This document shows positions 11,561 to 22,990 of a stretch of 64,000 nt of DNA, one piece after another. Numbering within the stretch: the stretch's first letter is position 1; the number at the start of each line of letters is the position of its first letter. The translations under genes and the position numbers were made by a program. The notes under the pieces are model-generated. The model was not told the origin of the DNA. It made no database searches and saw nothing but the letters and a program-made list of their open reading frames with translations. The stretch is from Promerops cafer (taxonomy: Eukaryota; Chordata; Aves; Passeriformes; Nectariniidae), in assembly GCA_013398275.1 (NCBI GenBank), contig VZSE01000552.1, positions 186,001-250,000 of the forward strand, written 5' to 3'.

Positions 11561-11860
11561 TCTACTCATTCATCTGCCCCTGGAAAGACCTCAATACATT
11601 CCCACTGCTCCCTCACTTAGAGAGCAATGCCAGCACCTTGCCACGCTGACCTGTCCTTTCAATAAAGTACACAGCCATACACGACAACATTCCAGCAATG
11701 AGATCAAGGCCTTGTTTAGGTTTCTAGTTCTTTTTTATTCCCCATAATAATGCGTGCATTTGTGTACAGGCATTTCAGAGAGGTTATCCACGATCCAGGT
11801 TCCCTAGAAGGGGCATAAGAGGATTTACCAGAGCCATACACACCCCTGATGTGGTTAGCC

Positions 11861-12520
11861 CTATGGTTCTCGTCTTGAGAGGCAGCTAAGGGACATCTGT
11901 CCCTGCACTGGCTCCCCAGGAGGAAGCTGTGGCAGGAGCATTGCCACTTCAGACACAACATATCCCCTGCCCTTGGTCCTTCTGTTTAAAGCCTGTCTCA
12001 CCAAACTGGCCAGCCTGCTGCCAAAGATTCTCTTGCCCCTTTTAGACAGGTGGTTCCCGTTTCTCCCTGATAGGATATCATCAAAAAAGTATAACCCATT
12101 TTCATAAAAGCCAAAAACTCCTCGATGGCACCAGTCACGAAGCCAGATCTTTATCTGCACTAAGGGTCTGCTTCTCTGTCTCACCTTCTCTCTGTCTCTT
12201 TCTCTTCTGTTTCTATTTCTCCAACTGGTAGCATAGATGAGAAGAGGACTTGGGCACTGATATTTTCCACCTGCCTCACCAGGACTTTAGAGTCTTCCTT
12301 GATCCTGCCAATTTTTTGCTTGCGGCATCATTTGCACCCACATGAAATAGTAGTAGTGGCTACTAGTCCGTGCTCTTGGCAAGTTGGGCTGCTCTCTTGA
12401 CAACATCATGGATCTTAGCCCCCAGTAGGCAGCACAGGTCTTCTGCCTCTCCATCAGGCTGGCAGATGGGGCCTGCAGTGCCCCTTAATAGAGAGTTGCC
12501 CACTATGAGTGAGCTTTTGA
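11861..12520 (-). pseudogene. CR1 ORF1 remnant (SGNH esterase-like domain)
   Basis: On the minus strand this segment resembles the esterase-like domain of avian CR1 ORF1. Near 12510-12480 it reads IVGNSLLRGT (the block carrying the nucleophile serine), near 12335 HVGANDAAS (the GTND-like block), and at 12184-11861 a frame with RDWCHRGVFGFYENG and GNHLSKRGKRIFG. The last block normally carries Asp and His spaced as DxxH; here the Asp position reads Asn while His is kept. The blocks are not in one continuous frame. The segment breaks off near 12522, so the N-terminal part of ORF1 is missing. Confidence 0.75.
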
Positions 12521-12522
12521 TT

Positions 12523-15500
12523 TAGCTGCCATTCTCTAGTATGTTCAAAGGTATAACAGGTTTGTTTTTTGACTGAAATGTAGTAAAACAGACAGAAGAG
12601 TGTCTGAGGAATCACTTGAAAAGGCTGTGAAGAATATTTTGAGTACCCCACCAGCACATGAATGCAGAGCTGTCTGGTGCTTCCCTTCAGGGGAAACCTG
12701 AGATGGTTCGTGGCCTTTGGCTCAGTTCCTGCTCAGAACCAAGTATCTGAAAGCCTATTTTGAGGTTCAGAAAAACAAATGGTGCATCTGTGTGAGAGAG
12801 AATTTCAGTTTGCACTGGAGTCTCAAATTAGAAAGAAGTGGCTTTGATTTGGCCTGAAGGATATTTCTAGCTCCTTGGCAAAATAGTAAGGCTTTTTGTG
12901 TATTTATTGCCCAGCTATAAACACTGCACTGAGAAAATCCAACTTAGCCTGAAAGGATCCATTTGTTTTAGCAAGCCTGCCTGGTTTGACAGGCTTAGTC
13001 CTTGTTCTTAACCCTTTTATTCCTCCTGTCTCCCATAAGACATTTGCATGGGAGAAGTGCAGGGCTTAAACACTATAAAAAATTCTTCTTTCAAAAATTA
13101 ATTGTTTCCTGTCTGTTTATTAAGTTCTTCCTCTCTTTTGTTCTATCATGGCTGGTTTCCTGCTCTTTTCTCAGACCTGAAAACAACTAAAGCAGCAGTA
13201 CTCTCTTCTCTGTTCAGTCTGACTGATGAAGAAAAGAAGGAAAAAAATACACAGAGCTATATTTAAACTATCAGATGAAAGTGGAGAGAAAGTGCCCTAG
13301 GTAGAACAGAAAACTTTCAACTTGGTAGAAAAAAAAAAGGAAAAAAAAGGACAAGTAATTTCAAAAGACAGGAAAAATAACTATTTTCTCCCTTGGATTC
13401 TATAAGTGACCATTCTGCATGGGTGGTTGAGCAGGACGGGAACCAGGCAGGCAGAGGAGGCTCCCACTGGTACTGCTTAACATGGACAACCCACAGAACA
13501 GCTTGGCATATTGTCCAGAACTGTTTCTGGGGTTGGTAACCCACTGCATCCTGGTAGGCTAAAACAGGGGAGCATTCAGTTTCCTCCTATATAGTATAAT
13601 ATGCAAATGACTTCATTTCTGTCTGAACTTGAAGAAAAAGATTATATTTAGACCATCTGTGTTAGTTGATTTAAAAGATGTCCATCTCCAACAGAAACGC
13701 TGTCTCCATATCTATCCATTCTTTCTTGAAAAGAGAACTGTGGTATAACTTTCAAGGGTAGTATTTATAGCAATCTAATTTAAGTGAGTCATCATGCCTT
13801 GCTCTATAGCATGCCATAAAAACACCATAACTAAACTGGTGGAAGAAAAAAGCTGGAGAAATAATCTCATAAATACTCCTTCAGAACCAAGATAAGCAAT
13901 AAATGAAGGTTAAAAATGAGAATTCGTTTGAGAAGTCATTTCATAACAGAATTGCATGGATTTGAACTAAGTACTTGGCTAGGAAAAACTAATTTCATTT
14001 CTCATAGAACCTACCTATATATAGACATCTTGAGTAAATGTACTTATATTTGTGCTTAAGTGCTTGTATCTTTTTTTCCTGGAAAGTCACTTGACTACTC
14101 ATGACATTTTTAGGAAAGTCAGAAGACACCAGGACATATTCAAATAATCCTGATAATTGTTCTTAGGCCCATCTTACTCAGAATTGTGCATATTGCTGGG
14201 CTAAGTGTGCTCACTGCAGCCAGGTATTTAGATTATCAAGATGACAGAGGATGGTCCTTTCCTTTCCTCACCTGGGAGTGAACAGGGTGAAGGGACAGTT
14301 TACTCAAGACGGGAGGACCTGGGTCAGTGCTGGTAGTGCATCCCCTCTGCCTGTGAACATTAAGCCAGAAGATGTGAAGATGTGGCATTGTGCCCCAGTG
14401 GAGCTCACAGGATTACTTTTCCTCACTTTTTTCCTCATCAAACTGGTAGACAACACACACTTTCAGCTCCCTCCCTGCAGTTTCTTGGGAGTTACAATAA
14501 GACTCTAGAGTTGGGAATGATGTTAGGGAGCACCTTTCAAGCCCAGTTCCTGTATTTCTAATCTGGCAGAAATTCTCTGTGGCCATGTCCACAGGATTCC
14601 CATTCAGGGTCTGGAAGAAGCTTTCTTTGTGGACTGCCTGGGAGCTAACTAGCAAAGGAAACAGGTTTTCCACAGGCATTTCAGACATGAGCTGAATTTG
14701 TTACTTCTTTCCCTATTTAGAAGATGCTATAAATCAGGTACCTCCTGATACTCCAGGGTATTTATACAGGTGTGAATTCATTCACACTGGTTTTATTGTG
14801 ACTTTTTCCTGCCTCACAGGGAAACAGGCAAACCCTTACACTAAGTAAATTTAACCTAAAGTTTTGTCATTTTTTTAAAATGACATTAGAGATTATTTTA
14901 GAGAGCCATTGAGACAGAAAAATAAGGATGAAGAAGGATAAGACTGGGACTTATTATGAGAAAAAAGGTCACATATAGTACCAGGCTTGTACAATTTTTA
15001 TTTTATTTCAGAGCACTTTGGTTTTTTCCAGGCATAAAAAAGGATGAGAAATGTATTTTCAAGACACTAGAGAGAAAAGTAAGATTTTCTTATGTAAATT
15101 CTATTTGTTGTCCAAATACCTCAAATCCCTTGCGAACTCAGATTTTTTTTTTTTTTCCCCCCACTTTATGCAGTTTGTATTTTGTGAGGCTGCAGGGAGG
15201 CAGGCTGGCCAGCTCTAAGCCCCATGCACTAGCCAGGCACGTGTACACCTGGCAGGCACAGCACCCACAATGGAGCCTTACTGCTCCAAATCAAGGAGCA
15301 ATAACACACAGCATACAGATTCGTGGTGTAAATACACTCAAGAGTAACTGAGTATGAGGTTATCTTCCAGCACCCCTTTTGTGACTTGCTGCAAGAGCAG
15401 TGAGTACAACAGGACATATTGTCTTGTTGAGCCTTTCCATGGGGCCCTGTCATGTTTATTGTTGGGTCTTGGATGCTGATTTTGGAGCAGAGTGAGCAGA

Positions 15501-18500
15501 TGCCCTGGCCTCTTATCCTGGTTGCTTGTGCTCTGCTGCTGTCCATATGGGGGGACGGCCACCATCCCTCAGAATTTCAGCTCTCCCTGCTCAGGGGTGT
15601 TGGTACTAACACTGAGGTTTTGCCAGTTTATGAAAACTCCCCAAGGTGCCCTGGTGTAATCCTCTATTCCAGGACACACCTGCCTCGGCTAGCTCCAAGT
15701 TCATCCCAATAAAGCCAATTGTGCATACTGGTGAGCCTGGAACACATAATAGGGCAGTAAGGAAGAAACACTGAAATATTTTTAAGAATGCATAGTCAAA
15801 ACATATTGATGGATAAGTAGAAACAAAAATAGTTAGGAGAGATGGGCTATCTGGTTTCACAGCAGCCATTCGCAATATTTCCTGGGAGACACGCTGACCC
15901 TTCTTTGTTCTGCTTCATGTACAGTCAGTGTGTGATTTGCTTTGTACAATCTGCAATCTCACAAGTACTCATTTACTTCTCAAGGGAGAGGCAAAAGATT
16001 TAGAGCTGTGTGAAGTGCTCTTTGACTGGGACCAAACGAGGCTTTCGTGTATTTTCCAGTGCTGCTAGTAGCACTGGGCTGTCCTCAACAGACCACACAA
16101 GAAATGCAAAGGCACAAGGTCTGGCTGCTTTGAAGTAAATCTGGGAAATTGTTCTTCTCCTTTGAAATGCAAACCCAATGGCAAAGCCATTGCTCCAGTG
16201 ACTGCCTTTCTGCTCCCTTTGATATGGCACATACAATGCAAATGTATGCTAGAGAGTGAGTATCAAAAGGCTTTGACAAGCAAAGGAAGAGAGAAATCAT
16301 ATTCTTATTTTCCACAGCTGTTATGCTAAGCAATACACAGTCTGTTGAAATAGAGTTCAACAAGTAGGTTTGCAGAGACCAACTTGTTGAAAATTAAGTT
16401 GAAATCTTGCCCCTCCCCAGTGTGACACAGTGGATGATTGTACTGTGTTTCTGTGTTCACATCAATACTGTTCCCATTTGCAATGTTTTTGCCAGAAGAA
16501 ATTTAGGTTTGGCTTTGCCAGCTTCTGCACTGGGAAATCTACTTGAAATTCTTAAGTCATCACTAGGGAATTTGAGAATGATATTCTTTATCAATACAAG
16601 AAAGATTTCTTAGTCACTAAGGTGATTTCTTAGTTGCCATTTGTTCCTGCTGTGGAATTAGCAAAAAGTGAATTTTTTACACTTGATTATCTATTTTTAA
16701 AATGATACAGAACTTTTTTTCTCCCTGTGATTCCCTCATTTGTTAAAGATAACAAAAAGAAAAGCAGGTTCTATTGAGAAAAAATTGGACAATTTTTTTC
16801 TAATTATAAAACAAAATTATATTTTATTTTAAAAAGGACAAAACTCTAAGTGATCTATGAATTACATCTTCCTGAACTAAGACTACGAAAGTAGATATAT
16901 GATGCAGACATAATTATTTTTCCTTTTCAGTGCAGACAGGATTTTAACAATGTTCTTTAACCCAGCATATCTGTCTTTCTGGCCTGAATTTACCCAGTTT
17001 CCAAAGCAAGTTTAGGTTTCATTTACAGATTTACTTCATGTATGGCTACGATTTTCAGTCCCAAACTGGTTGAACCTATAAAATGGGCTTTATTCCATTG
17101 CTTGCTGAAGCAAGTAATAGATCAGAAGAAAACAGATTAAAGCCAAGATACTGAAAAAAATTAATAAAGGATATTATTATTAATATTGAAGAAAGATTAG
17201 GTAATGTTGTAATTTCATCATACAAGAATCTGCCAATTTTACTTCTCTTTTCTGTAATTAAGTTACCCGAACATTTTCATCTCTCTGCCCTTCCCCTTCT
17301 TGTAAAAGATTTAGTCCAAACTATTGCAAAATATTGTATATGTTGACATAAATAGCGGTAGAAATACTTAACAGATGATTAATGTAAGTTTGCTTCATGT
17401 AACAGCTAGGGCTTTCTTTTCTTAACAAGGTGCTAAGGCTACAGTATTGCAAGTTACCAAACTGCTGAAGAGGAAGAACAACCCTGTTTTACACCTTCAT
17501 TAACAAGCTCTGATCTGATACTTGGGTAGTTCATTTGACACAGCGAACATCAACAGGCTTCTGGTTATTTAAGTTTTGTGTTAAATTTTTCACATTTGAA
17601 ATCTTTCACATTAAAAAATATTGCTGGATTCAACAGAAGAAAGAAATAAAATGTGTGTCGAGCCTCGACAGGGAAATACCAAATAATCTTACTCATTTTG
17701 AAACACAGCTGTGTTTCAAAAGTTGTCTTTGCTTAAGAAAGTACTCTATTGACAAAATACTGACTGATCATTTCCTTTTGCAAAAACTGCTCCACACAGC
17801 AAGGCTGTCAAAAACAAAGCCACGCAAATTGAAGAAAAACAGCTTTCAGAAAGTAATTTAAACCTGTCTTGATTGTATTAGTTTCAAGACCTTACCACTG
17901 AACTTTCATAGCTTCATAAATTCCTGAATAGACCCCAAAAGAAGAAAAGAACAACACATTTCATTAAACTCCAAACTAGTTTTCTGCTGGAGAGATGCAA
18001 GTGTATGCCGACATGGATGTCACAGAACAGTGAAGATCTTAACAACAGACATGAAAGCATATAATATTAAAAAGAAAACCTAGATCCCTGCAAAGAAATA
18101 ATCTTGGCCATCTTTGTGTTTCAAAAAAAAATGTCTGCTGTTTCCCTTCTCCCTCACCTGCATGTTTTACTTTTCATAGCATGACTATTTTTACACACAG
18201 TTATGACAGGTGGCTGGAGTTTTAACCTCTGGAATCATTGCAGTTAGCATGATCATCTCTGCTTCTACCGAAACATCAGGTTCAGTTTTAAACAGGCATT
18301 TCTTCAGCCCAAAAGCCTGGCACTGTACTATCTGCAGTCTTCCAGGTCTGACAATTAATATAATTTAGGAGTGAGCTTAGTTCCATTAAGTTATTGTCAT
18401 TAAACCATCTGCATGGTGATCACAGCACCTCTTGTGAACTATTGTGGGTACAGCCCAGAGACAGTCCTTCTCAAACAGTGAGTATTTTGTCCCTTATTCT

Positions 18501-19750
18501 TCAAAACTGTTATATTTTCATTAAATACTGGAAAGAAATAGGTAGAAGCTGTAAGTTAGTGCCTTCCCCTATTTTTGCAAGGTAGTGCCTTGCACTTTTC
18601 CAAGGGAAAGAAGCAGTGAAGTCTGCTACAGGAAGACCAGAGTCCATTTTCTGGGCTACTGGCAGGGTTGTTACCCACTGCACGCTGCACACAAAAGTTG
18701 CAGACCCGCCTGGTTGGTTTGTCACTACCATTTTCACTACCAGGCTGAAGTTAGTAGGGGGCAGAGTGGTCCATGAGGGATTGTACTGGGTGGCCTCCCA
18801 GAGTGTCTATGGGGCAGATGCCTGGGATGAATTAGGAAATAAAGATTAGGCAAGAGTATATGGGAAACTCCTCTGCAACAGTGCCAGTAGGGCCCTGCCT
18901 GTGTCCTGGCCATGGCATGGCTGGCCAGCAGCTGAGGGGCACAGCTGGACCGGGGCCAGTGACCCCTTCTCAAGGGTCACCTGGAGATCCAGAGGAAGGC
19001 TGTGGATTTGTGCAGACAAACAGCTGAGGTTTAGATGCGTCTCCTTCCTGCTTGACCTGATGACAGACCATAATGCCACAAAGAAAAATCTGTAAAGGCC
19101 AAGGAACATGCATTTCTACCTGGAGTGCCGTGAAAGGCAAGGAAGCTGGGATAAGAAAGGGGAAGATGGAAACAGGATACCTGCTTAAACATAAAACCTA
19201 CAGCTGAAATTAATATTCTGAACTGCTCAAAGTAAGTTATGGGATTGCTGCAGGTGGTAGAGATACAGATTATTAATTTGTGCTGTAGGAATAGAAGAAG
19301 CTCTCTGTTAGGGTGTATTTCAATGCAGACAAATATAAATTTGCTGCTCTAAAGGCAAAACATTTCTAAATGTCAGTGAGGAAAAAAAGAAAAAAGTACT
19401 TAGAAGGTCAAAAACCGACTAAGTAGTCTGTGCCAAAAAATGTCTGGTCTCAAGCACCCACAGTACCAATTAGTTAAAAACTCTGTTGCTTTGGAGAAAA
19501 AGATATTTGCTTCAACTTCAGTATGTTTGGCCATCGATTTGGATGAGACATGTGGGGTTTTAGGAATGTGGCCCTTCCAGTGACCTTGGAAGGAGTCAAG
19601 TGAACAGAGCTTGTGGCCCCAAACAGTTCTTGCTGAGCAGAACCCGAAATGAAATCCTACCATAACCAGAGACAGCTGTTCCAAATTGTGATTCAAAGGA
19701 CCCAGCCAAAGGCCAGGAACGCCCAGTATTAGGTCTGTAAGCGTAGCAGA
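12523..19750. other. Intergenic unique sequence
   Basis: About 7.2 kb with no gene, RNA gene or assigned repeat. It contains a T14C6 homopolymer junction (15143-15162), A/T-rich blocks (16650-16870) and a moderately GC-rich stretch at about 18600-19030 with overlapping short open frames on both strands but no recognisable domain. None of the open frames here is supported as coding. Confidence 0.6.
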
Positions 19751-19819
19751 AATTCCTGTCTAGTAGCAAGGGGTGGCAGCCGCATCTATTGACTCAACCC
19801 CCGCGCCCAAAAAACTCCC

Positions 19820-20007
19820 NNNNNNNNNNNNNNNNNNNNNNNNNNNNNNNNNNNNNNNNNNNNNNNNNNNNNNNNNNNNNNNNNNNNNNNNNNNNNNNNN
19901 NNNNNNNNNNNNNNNNNNNNNNNNNNNNNNNNNNNNNNNNNNNNNNNNNNNNNNNNNNNNNNNNNNNNNNNNNNNNNNNNNNNNNNNNNNNNNNNNNNNN
20001 NNNNNNN
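19820..20007. other. Assembly gap (188 N)
   Basis: An unbroken run of N. By comparison with copy 2 of the surrounding duplication, the missing bases should match 20317-20489 (173 bases): a low-complexity A/C-rich tract followed by the start of a CpG-rich region. Confidence 0.98.
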
Positions 20008-20055
20008 CCGCCCCCGCCGCACTCCCCGCCGGCCCGGAGCGCTGTGGCGCGGCGC

Positions 20056-20074
20056 TGCCGGCAGAGGGCAGCAC
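20056..20074 (+). promoter_or_regulatory. Candidate CTCF-like motif (copy 1)
   Basis: TGCCGGCAGAGGGCAGCAC resembles a common form of the vertebrate CTCF site (core GCAGAGGGCAGC). It lies in the GC-rich island and is present again in copy 2 at 20538. Motif match only. Confidence 0.35.
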
Positions 20075-20345
20075 TGCCCCGAGGCGCCGCCGGGTCCGCG
20101 GAGCTGCCGCGGCTGCGGGGACAGCGCGGAGCCGCCGCTCCCGGCCTGGGAATGCGGAGCGCTCCCACGGGCTGTTCTGTCACGGGGAAATAGGCGCCTC
20201 CACCCCTCAGGGATACCCCGGCGGCTGCAGAGCAGCTGCAGGGACANAATTCCTGTCTAGTAGCAAGGGGTGGCAGCCGCATCTATTGACTCAACCCCCG
20301 CGCCCAAAAAACTCCCACCATCCAAACCACAACACACAACAACAC

Positions 20346-20415
20346 GAACCGAACCGAACCGAACCAAACCAAACCATAACAAACCAAACCAAACCAAACC
20401 AAACCAAAACAAAAC
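20346..20415. repeat. GAACC/AAACC pentanucleotide microsatellite
   Basis: Four GAACC units are followed by imperfect AAACC units and then AAAAC variants. The minus strand is a GGTTT-type tract with regular GG pairs. The tract lies between the GC-rich island and the left part of the duplicated unit, and its equivalent in copy 1 is the N gap. Confidence 0.9.
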
Positions 20416-20489
20416 AAGCCAAACAACAAACACCGTCCGAAACATAAACAAGTAAACCAAACAAAATAAATAAACTGACCCCAAAGCAG

Positions 20490-20800
20490 CCGGCCCCGCC
20501 GCACTCCCCGCCGGCCCGGAGCGCTGTGGCGCGGCGCTGCCGGCAGAGGGCAGCACTGCCCCGAGCCGCCGCCGGGTCCGCGGAGCTGCCGCGGCTGCGG
20601 GGACAGCGCGGAGCCGCCGCTCCCGGCCTGGGAATGCGGAGCGCTCCCACGGGCTGTTCTGTCACGGGGAAATAGGCGCCTCCACCCCTCAGGGATACCC
20701 CGGCGGCTGCAGAGCAGCTGCAGGGACAGCGAGCGGCAGCAGAGGCACTGGCTTGCCAAGTCTCGCCTGTGCGCTCACTGGTTGCCTTGGCCGGATGCCC
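20490..20800. promoter_or_regulatory. CpG-island-like segment
   Basis: A strongly GC-rich stretch with many CpG dinucleotides (for example CCGCCGGGTCCGCGGAGCTGCCGCGG) in an otherwise AT-rich interval. The left part is repeated at 20008-20246. Such islands often mark promoters or distal regulatory elements, but no first exon, TATA box or coding start is recognised nearby. The open frames across it (up to 253 codons on the minus strand) run through low-complexity DNA and are not credible proteins. An unannotated noncoding transcript start is possible. Confidence 0.5.
20538..20556 (+). promoter_or_regulatory. Candidate CTCF-like motif (copy 2)
   Basis: The same 19-base motif as at 20056, in the second copy of the duplicated unit. 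If the duplication is an assembly error, only one of the two exists. Confidence 0.35.
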
Positions 20801-22549
20801 GGGGAGATCCCCAGCCCCGAAGGAAGCACCTGGCAGTCCTGCAGCCCCTCCAAGAGCTGAGAAATAGCGGAGGAATGCTTTGCCAGCAGGTTCCCACACA
20901 GAGCGGAAGACAGCAAAGTCGCTGTTGGATTCCAAAGTGCTGCCGAGTCTTTGCTTACCCACGTTCCCCATGCAGAAGTGGGACATGTGAATCTGTGATC
21001 TGTGTCGCTGGCAGAGCTGGGCACTGTCGTGGCCTGGCCATCTCTGGGCCATCTAGGTGTGACAGGAGATGCAGGATTACCACTGTGTCTGCTTTTGTTG
21101 CACTGGTGCTAAGACAACTGCTGCAAAATACAAATTGTAGGATGCATGCACTAGGTATGCATTAGGTACTAGGCAGGATATATACATTAGGCATACATTT
21201 TACAGGGGTAAAAATCTGCTGTGACCCACTAGCTGATATAAATAAGAGAGATTTCAAAGGCTAGCCAACAGGCATAAATATAAGACAGATGTAGTGAAAA
21301 AAAATGGAGGAAAAATCATATGTATTCACTCTGCAGTGCTGAGGATCAGACCTATGTACACAAAAAGACATTTCTATCTGCACTTGGTTAATGCATCTAC
21401 CAAATATTCTTTAGACTGGCAGTTCTGATCTCTTTAGAAATGCCAAAAGCTCTCAGCTTTGTCCCACCGTGGCAGGAACAACAAAAACTGAGTGCTGCGC
21501 TGGGCACTAAGCCTGTTTTCTTGACTGCTGGATCAGCAGGTGGTCGGGGGTTGCTTGTGTGAGTACATGAGCCAACCAAAAAGATTACACACCTTTTCTC
21601 TTCCTGAAAGAGTGCTGAGTTCCAGGCACGCTTTTGAGACACCAGTTTTTTTTTCACTCAGGATTAAATTTGAATAGATGCCAACTACCTTCCCTTCTGC
21701 ATCCTTCCCACGCTTGTAATTCAGTGGCAGTGTCCTGTTCACAGTGCCTAGGCAACACCTACACACTGCCTTTGTTCTCCTGGCCCTATGCAGGGGGGCA
21801 ATATGGTCTGTGGGCAGCAAGTCACCCCAGGTGAGGTGAAGCAGAGCCTTCCTCTGGCTGAGCTCTGGTTGTCTCAGCTGGACGCTGTTCTTGGCATATG
21901 TTCACTACATTCCCAGAAGGACATACAGCTTGTTCTAATACTGAACACTCAATTTGCAGGCACTGTGCATCTGAGACTATAAATAATTGTAAAATCAAAG
22001 GACTTGGAGAAGATCACACTACCATTTCTTAATCTGGTAATGAATCCATAGGTGGAAAGAGGACACAATGCCCATGTACACAACAGGCTTCTCAGTCTAG
22101 AGGACATTTTAAAATTTTTTTTGTTGTTGGGGGTTAGGTTTCTTTCCTTTTGTCCTTTTTACGTACAGAATTTTTTCCCATAAGATGCTAGGAAACACTA
22201 ACAACTGGGTACTTAAGAAAAACAAAAGAAGTGGCTGAGCTCAGGGGAGGAGGGCATCTGGTTGCACTTCTCTTATCTGGGAGTTTCTCTCCGAGGGGCA
22301 GAGATACCGCGGGCATTGGGCAGGTAAAGGACGGGGCTGGAGCAGCTGCTGGCTCTCTCTTCTCTCTCTTGGCTTTGGACGAGGACGGTCAGAGCTGCTG
22401 CTTGGGAGAGGGCATTCGCTGCTGCCACTGGAGCCCAGCTCAGTCCTGCTTCTTCTGCTGTGGGGTGAGCCTCTGCTCATGAGAGCAGCCACTGAACTGA
22501 GACCTCATTAACATCTACCTCACTAAAAGAAGGACCTGTCCCCATCTGC
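20801..22549. other. Intergenic sequence between two GC-rich patches
   Basis: Mixed composition with short unsupported open frames on both strands. Tandem-looking words such as GCATACATTAGG around 21140-21200 are too irregular to call a repeat. No gene recognised. Confidence 0.5.
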
Positions 22550-22990
22550 TTGGGTGCCCGGGGTCCTGAGATTGCCTCTCCCTGCCCTGCTGGGAGCCAG
22601 GCCGTTGCTGCCCTGCCCCTCCTGCTTCTTCGGCACTGCTCTGAGTTTTCGCTGCACTGTAGCCCCTCACCCCTGCCTGCCTGCCAGCCCAGCTTGCTGT
22701 TTCCGAGAGTCCTGCTGGGGCACCGGGATCGGCTGCCCTGGGGTTTGGGAAGCAAAGCCTCTCCTCCCTCCCTTCCCGTCTGGGCCGAGCCGCCATTGCC
22801 GCGTGCTCCCCGAGCCCGCGCCACAGCGCCCCCTGCAGCCGCGGGGGAATCACCGCACCGGCCCTGCCCGCCGGGAGCCCGCAGCGCCCCTGCTGGCCGT
22901 GCCCGGAGCTGCAGCACAGGGAAAGGCCGGGACTGGGCTCCTGGGCCTGGCTGGCGTTGGTGCCGTAGCTGCTGCTGGCTGTGTTATTAC
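22550..22990. promoter_or_regulatory. Second GC-rich patch with local CpG cluster
   Basis: GC-rich sequence with CpGs concentrated at about 22780-22900 (for example CGAGCCCGCGCCACAGCGCC). Four overlapping open frames of 146-170 codons occur on both strands. Mutual overlap in several frames is what GC-rich DNA with few stop codons produces by chance, and none shows a domain or signal peptide I can defend. It may be a distal regulatory element. Confidence 0.4.
22825..22837 (-). promoter_or_regulatory. Candidate CTCF-like motif, minus strand
   Basis: On the minus strand this reads TGCAGGGGGCGCT, matching the strongest part of the CTCF consensus (AGGGGGCGC). It lies 2.3 kb to the right of, and points towards, the plus-strand motifs at 20056 and 20538. 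Motif match only. Confidence 0.4.

Larger units (their letters stand above)
8744..12522 (-). mobile_element. Long CR1 LINE, antisense, split by a nested LTR
   Basis: A CR1 copy of about 3.4 kb without the insert. Its 3' end is at the left (TTTCACAGAATCACGG, 8742-8757) and its truncated 5' end near 12522. Read on the minus strand it carries ORF1 esterase-type sequence (12520 down to 11861), endonuclease (VVGVCCRPPDREKEVDEA, about 11510-11460), reverse transcriptase (KSCLTNLMAF near 10310; FADD near 10000) and the 3' region. This is the most complete CR1 in the window, but frameshifts make it inactive. A separate LTR (8824-9236) interrupts it near its 3' end, so the CR1 is the older insertion. 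Confidence 0.93.
19751..20728. repeat. Near-identical tandem pair joined at a single N
   Basis: Copy 1 (19751-20246) and copy 2 (20248-20728) are the same sequence head to tail, with a lone N at 20247 between them. The first 69 bases are identical (19751-19819 versus 20248-20316). The GC-rich last 239 bases (20008-20246 versus 20490-20728) differ at only two positions by my reading. The N gap of copy 1 takes the place of the A/C-rich tract of copy 2. Either a very young duplication or, more likely, an assembly artefact around a hard-to-sequence stretch. Confidence 0.93.

Noticed and set aside
20291..21052. 253-codon open frame on the minus strand across the CpG island
   Set aside because: It runs through the pentanucleotide microsatellite and a GC-rich island with no domain or codon bias, and overlaps other long open frames. 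Stop-poor composition explains it.
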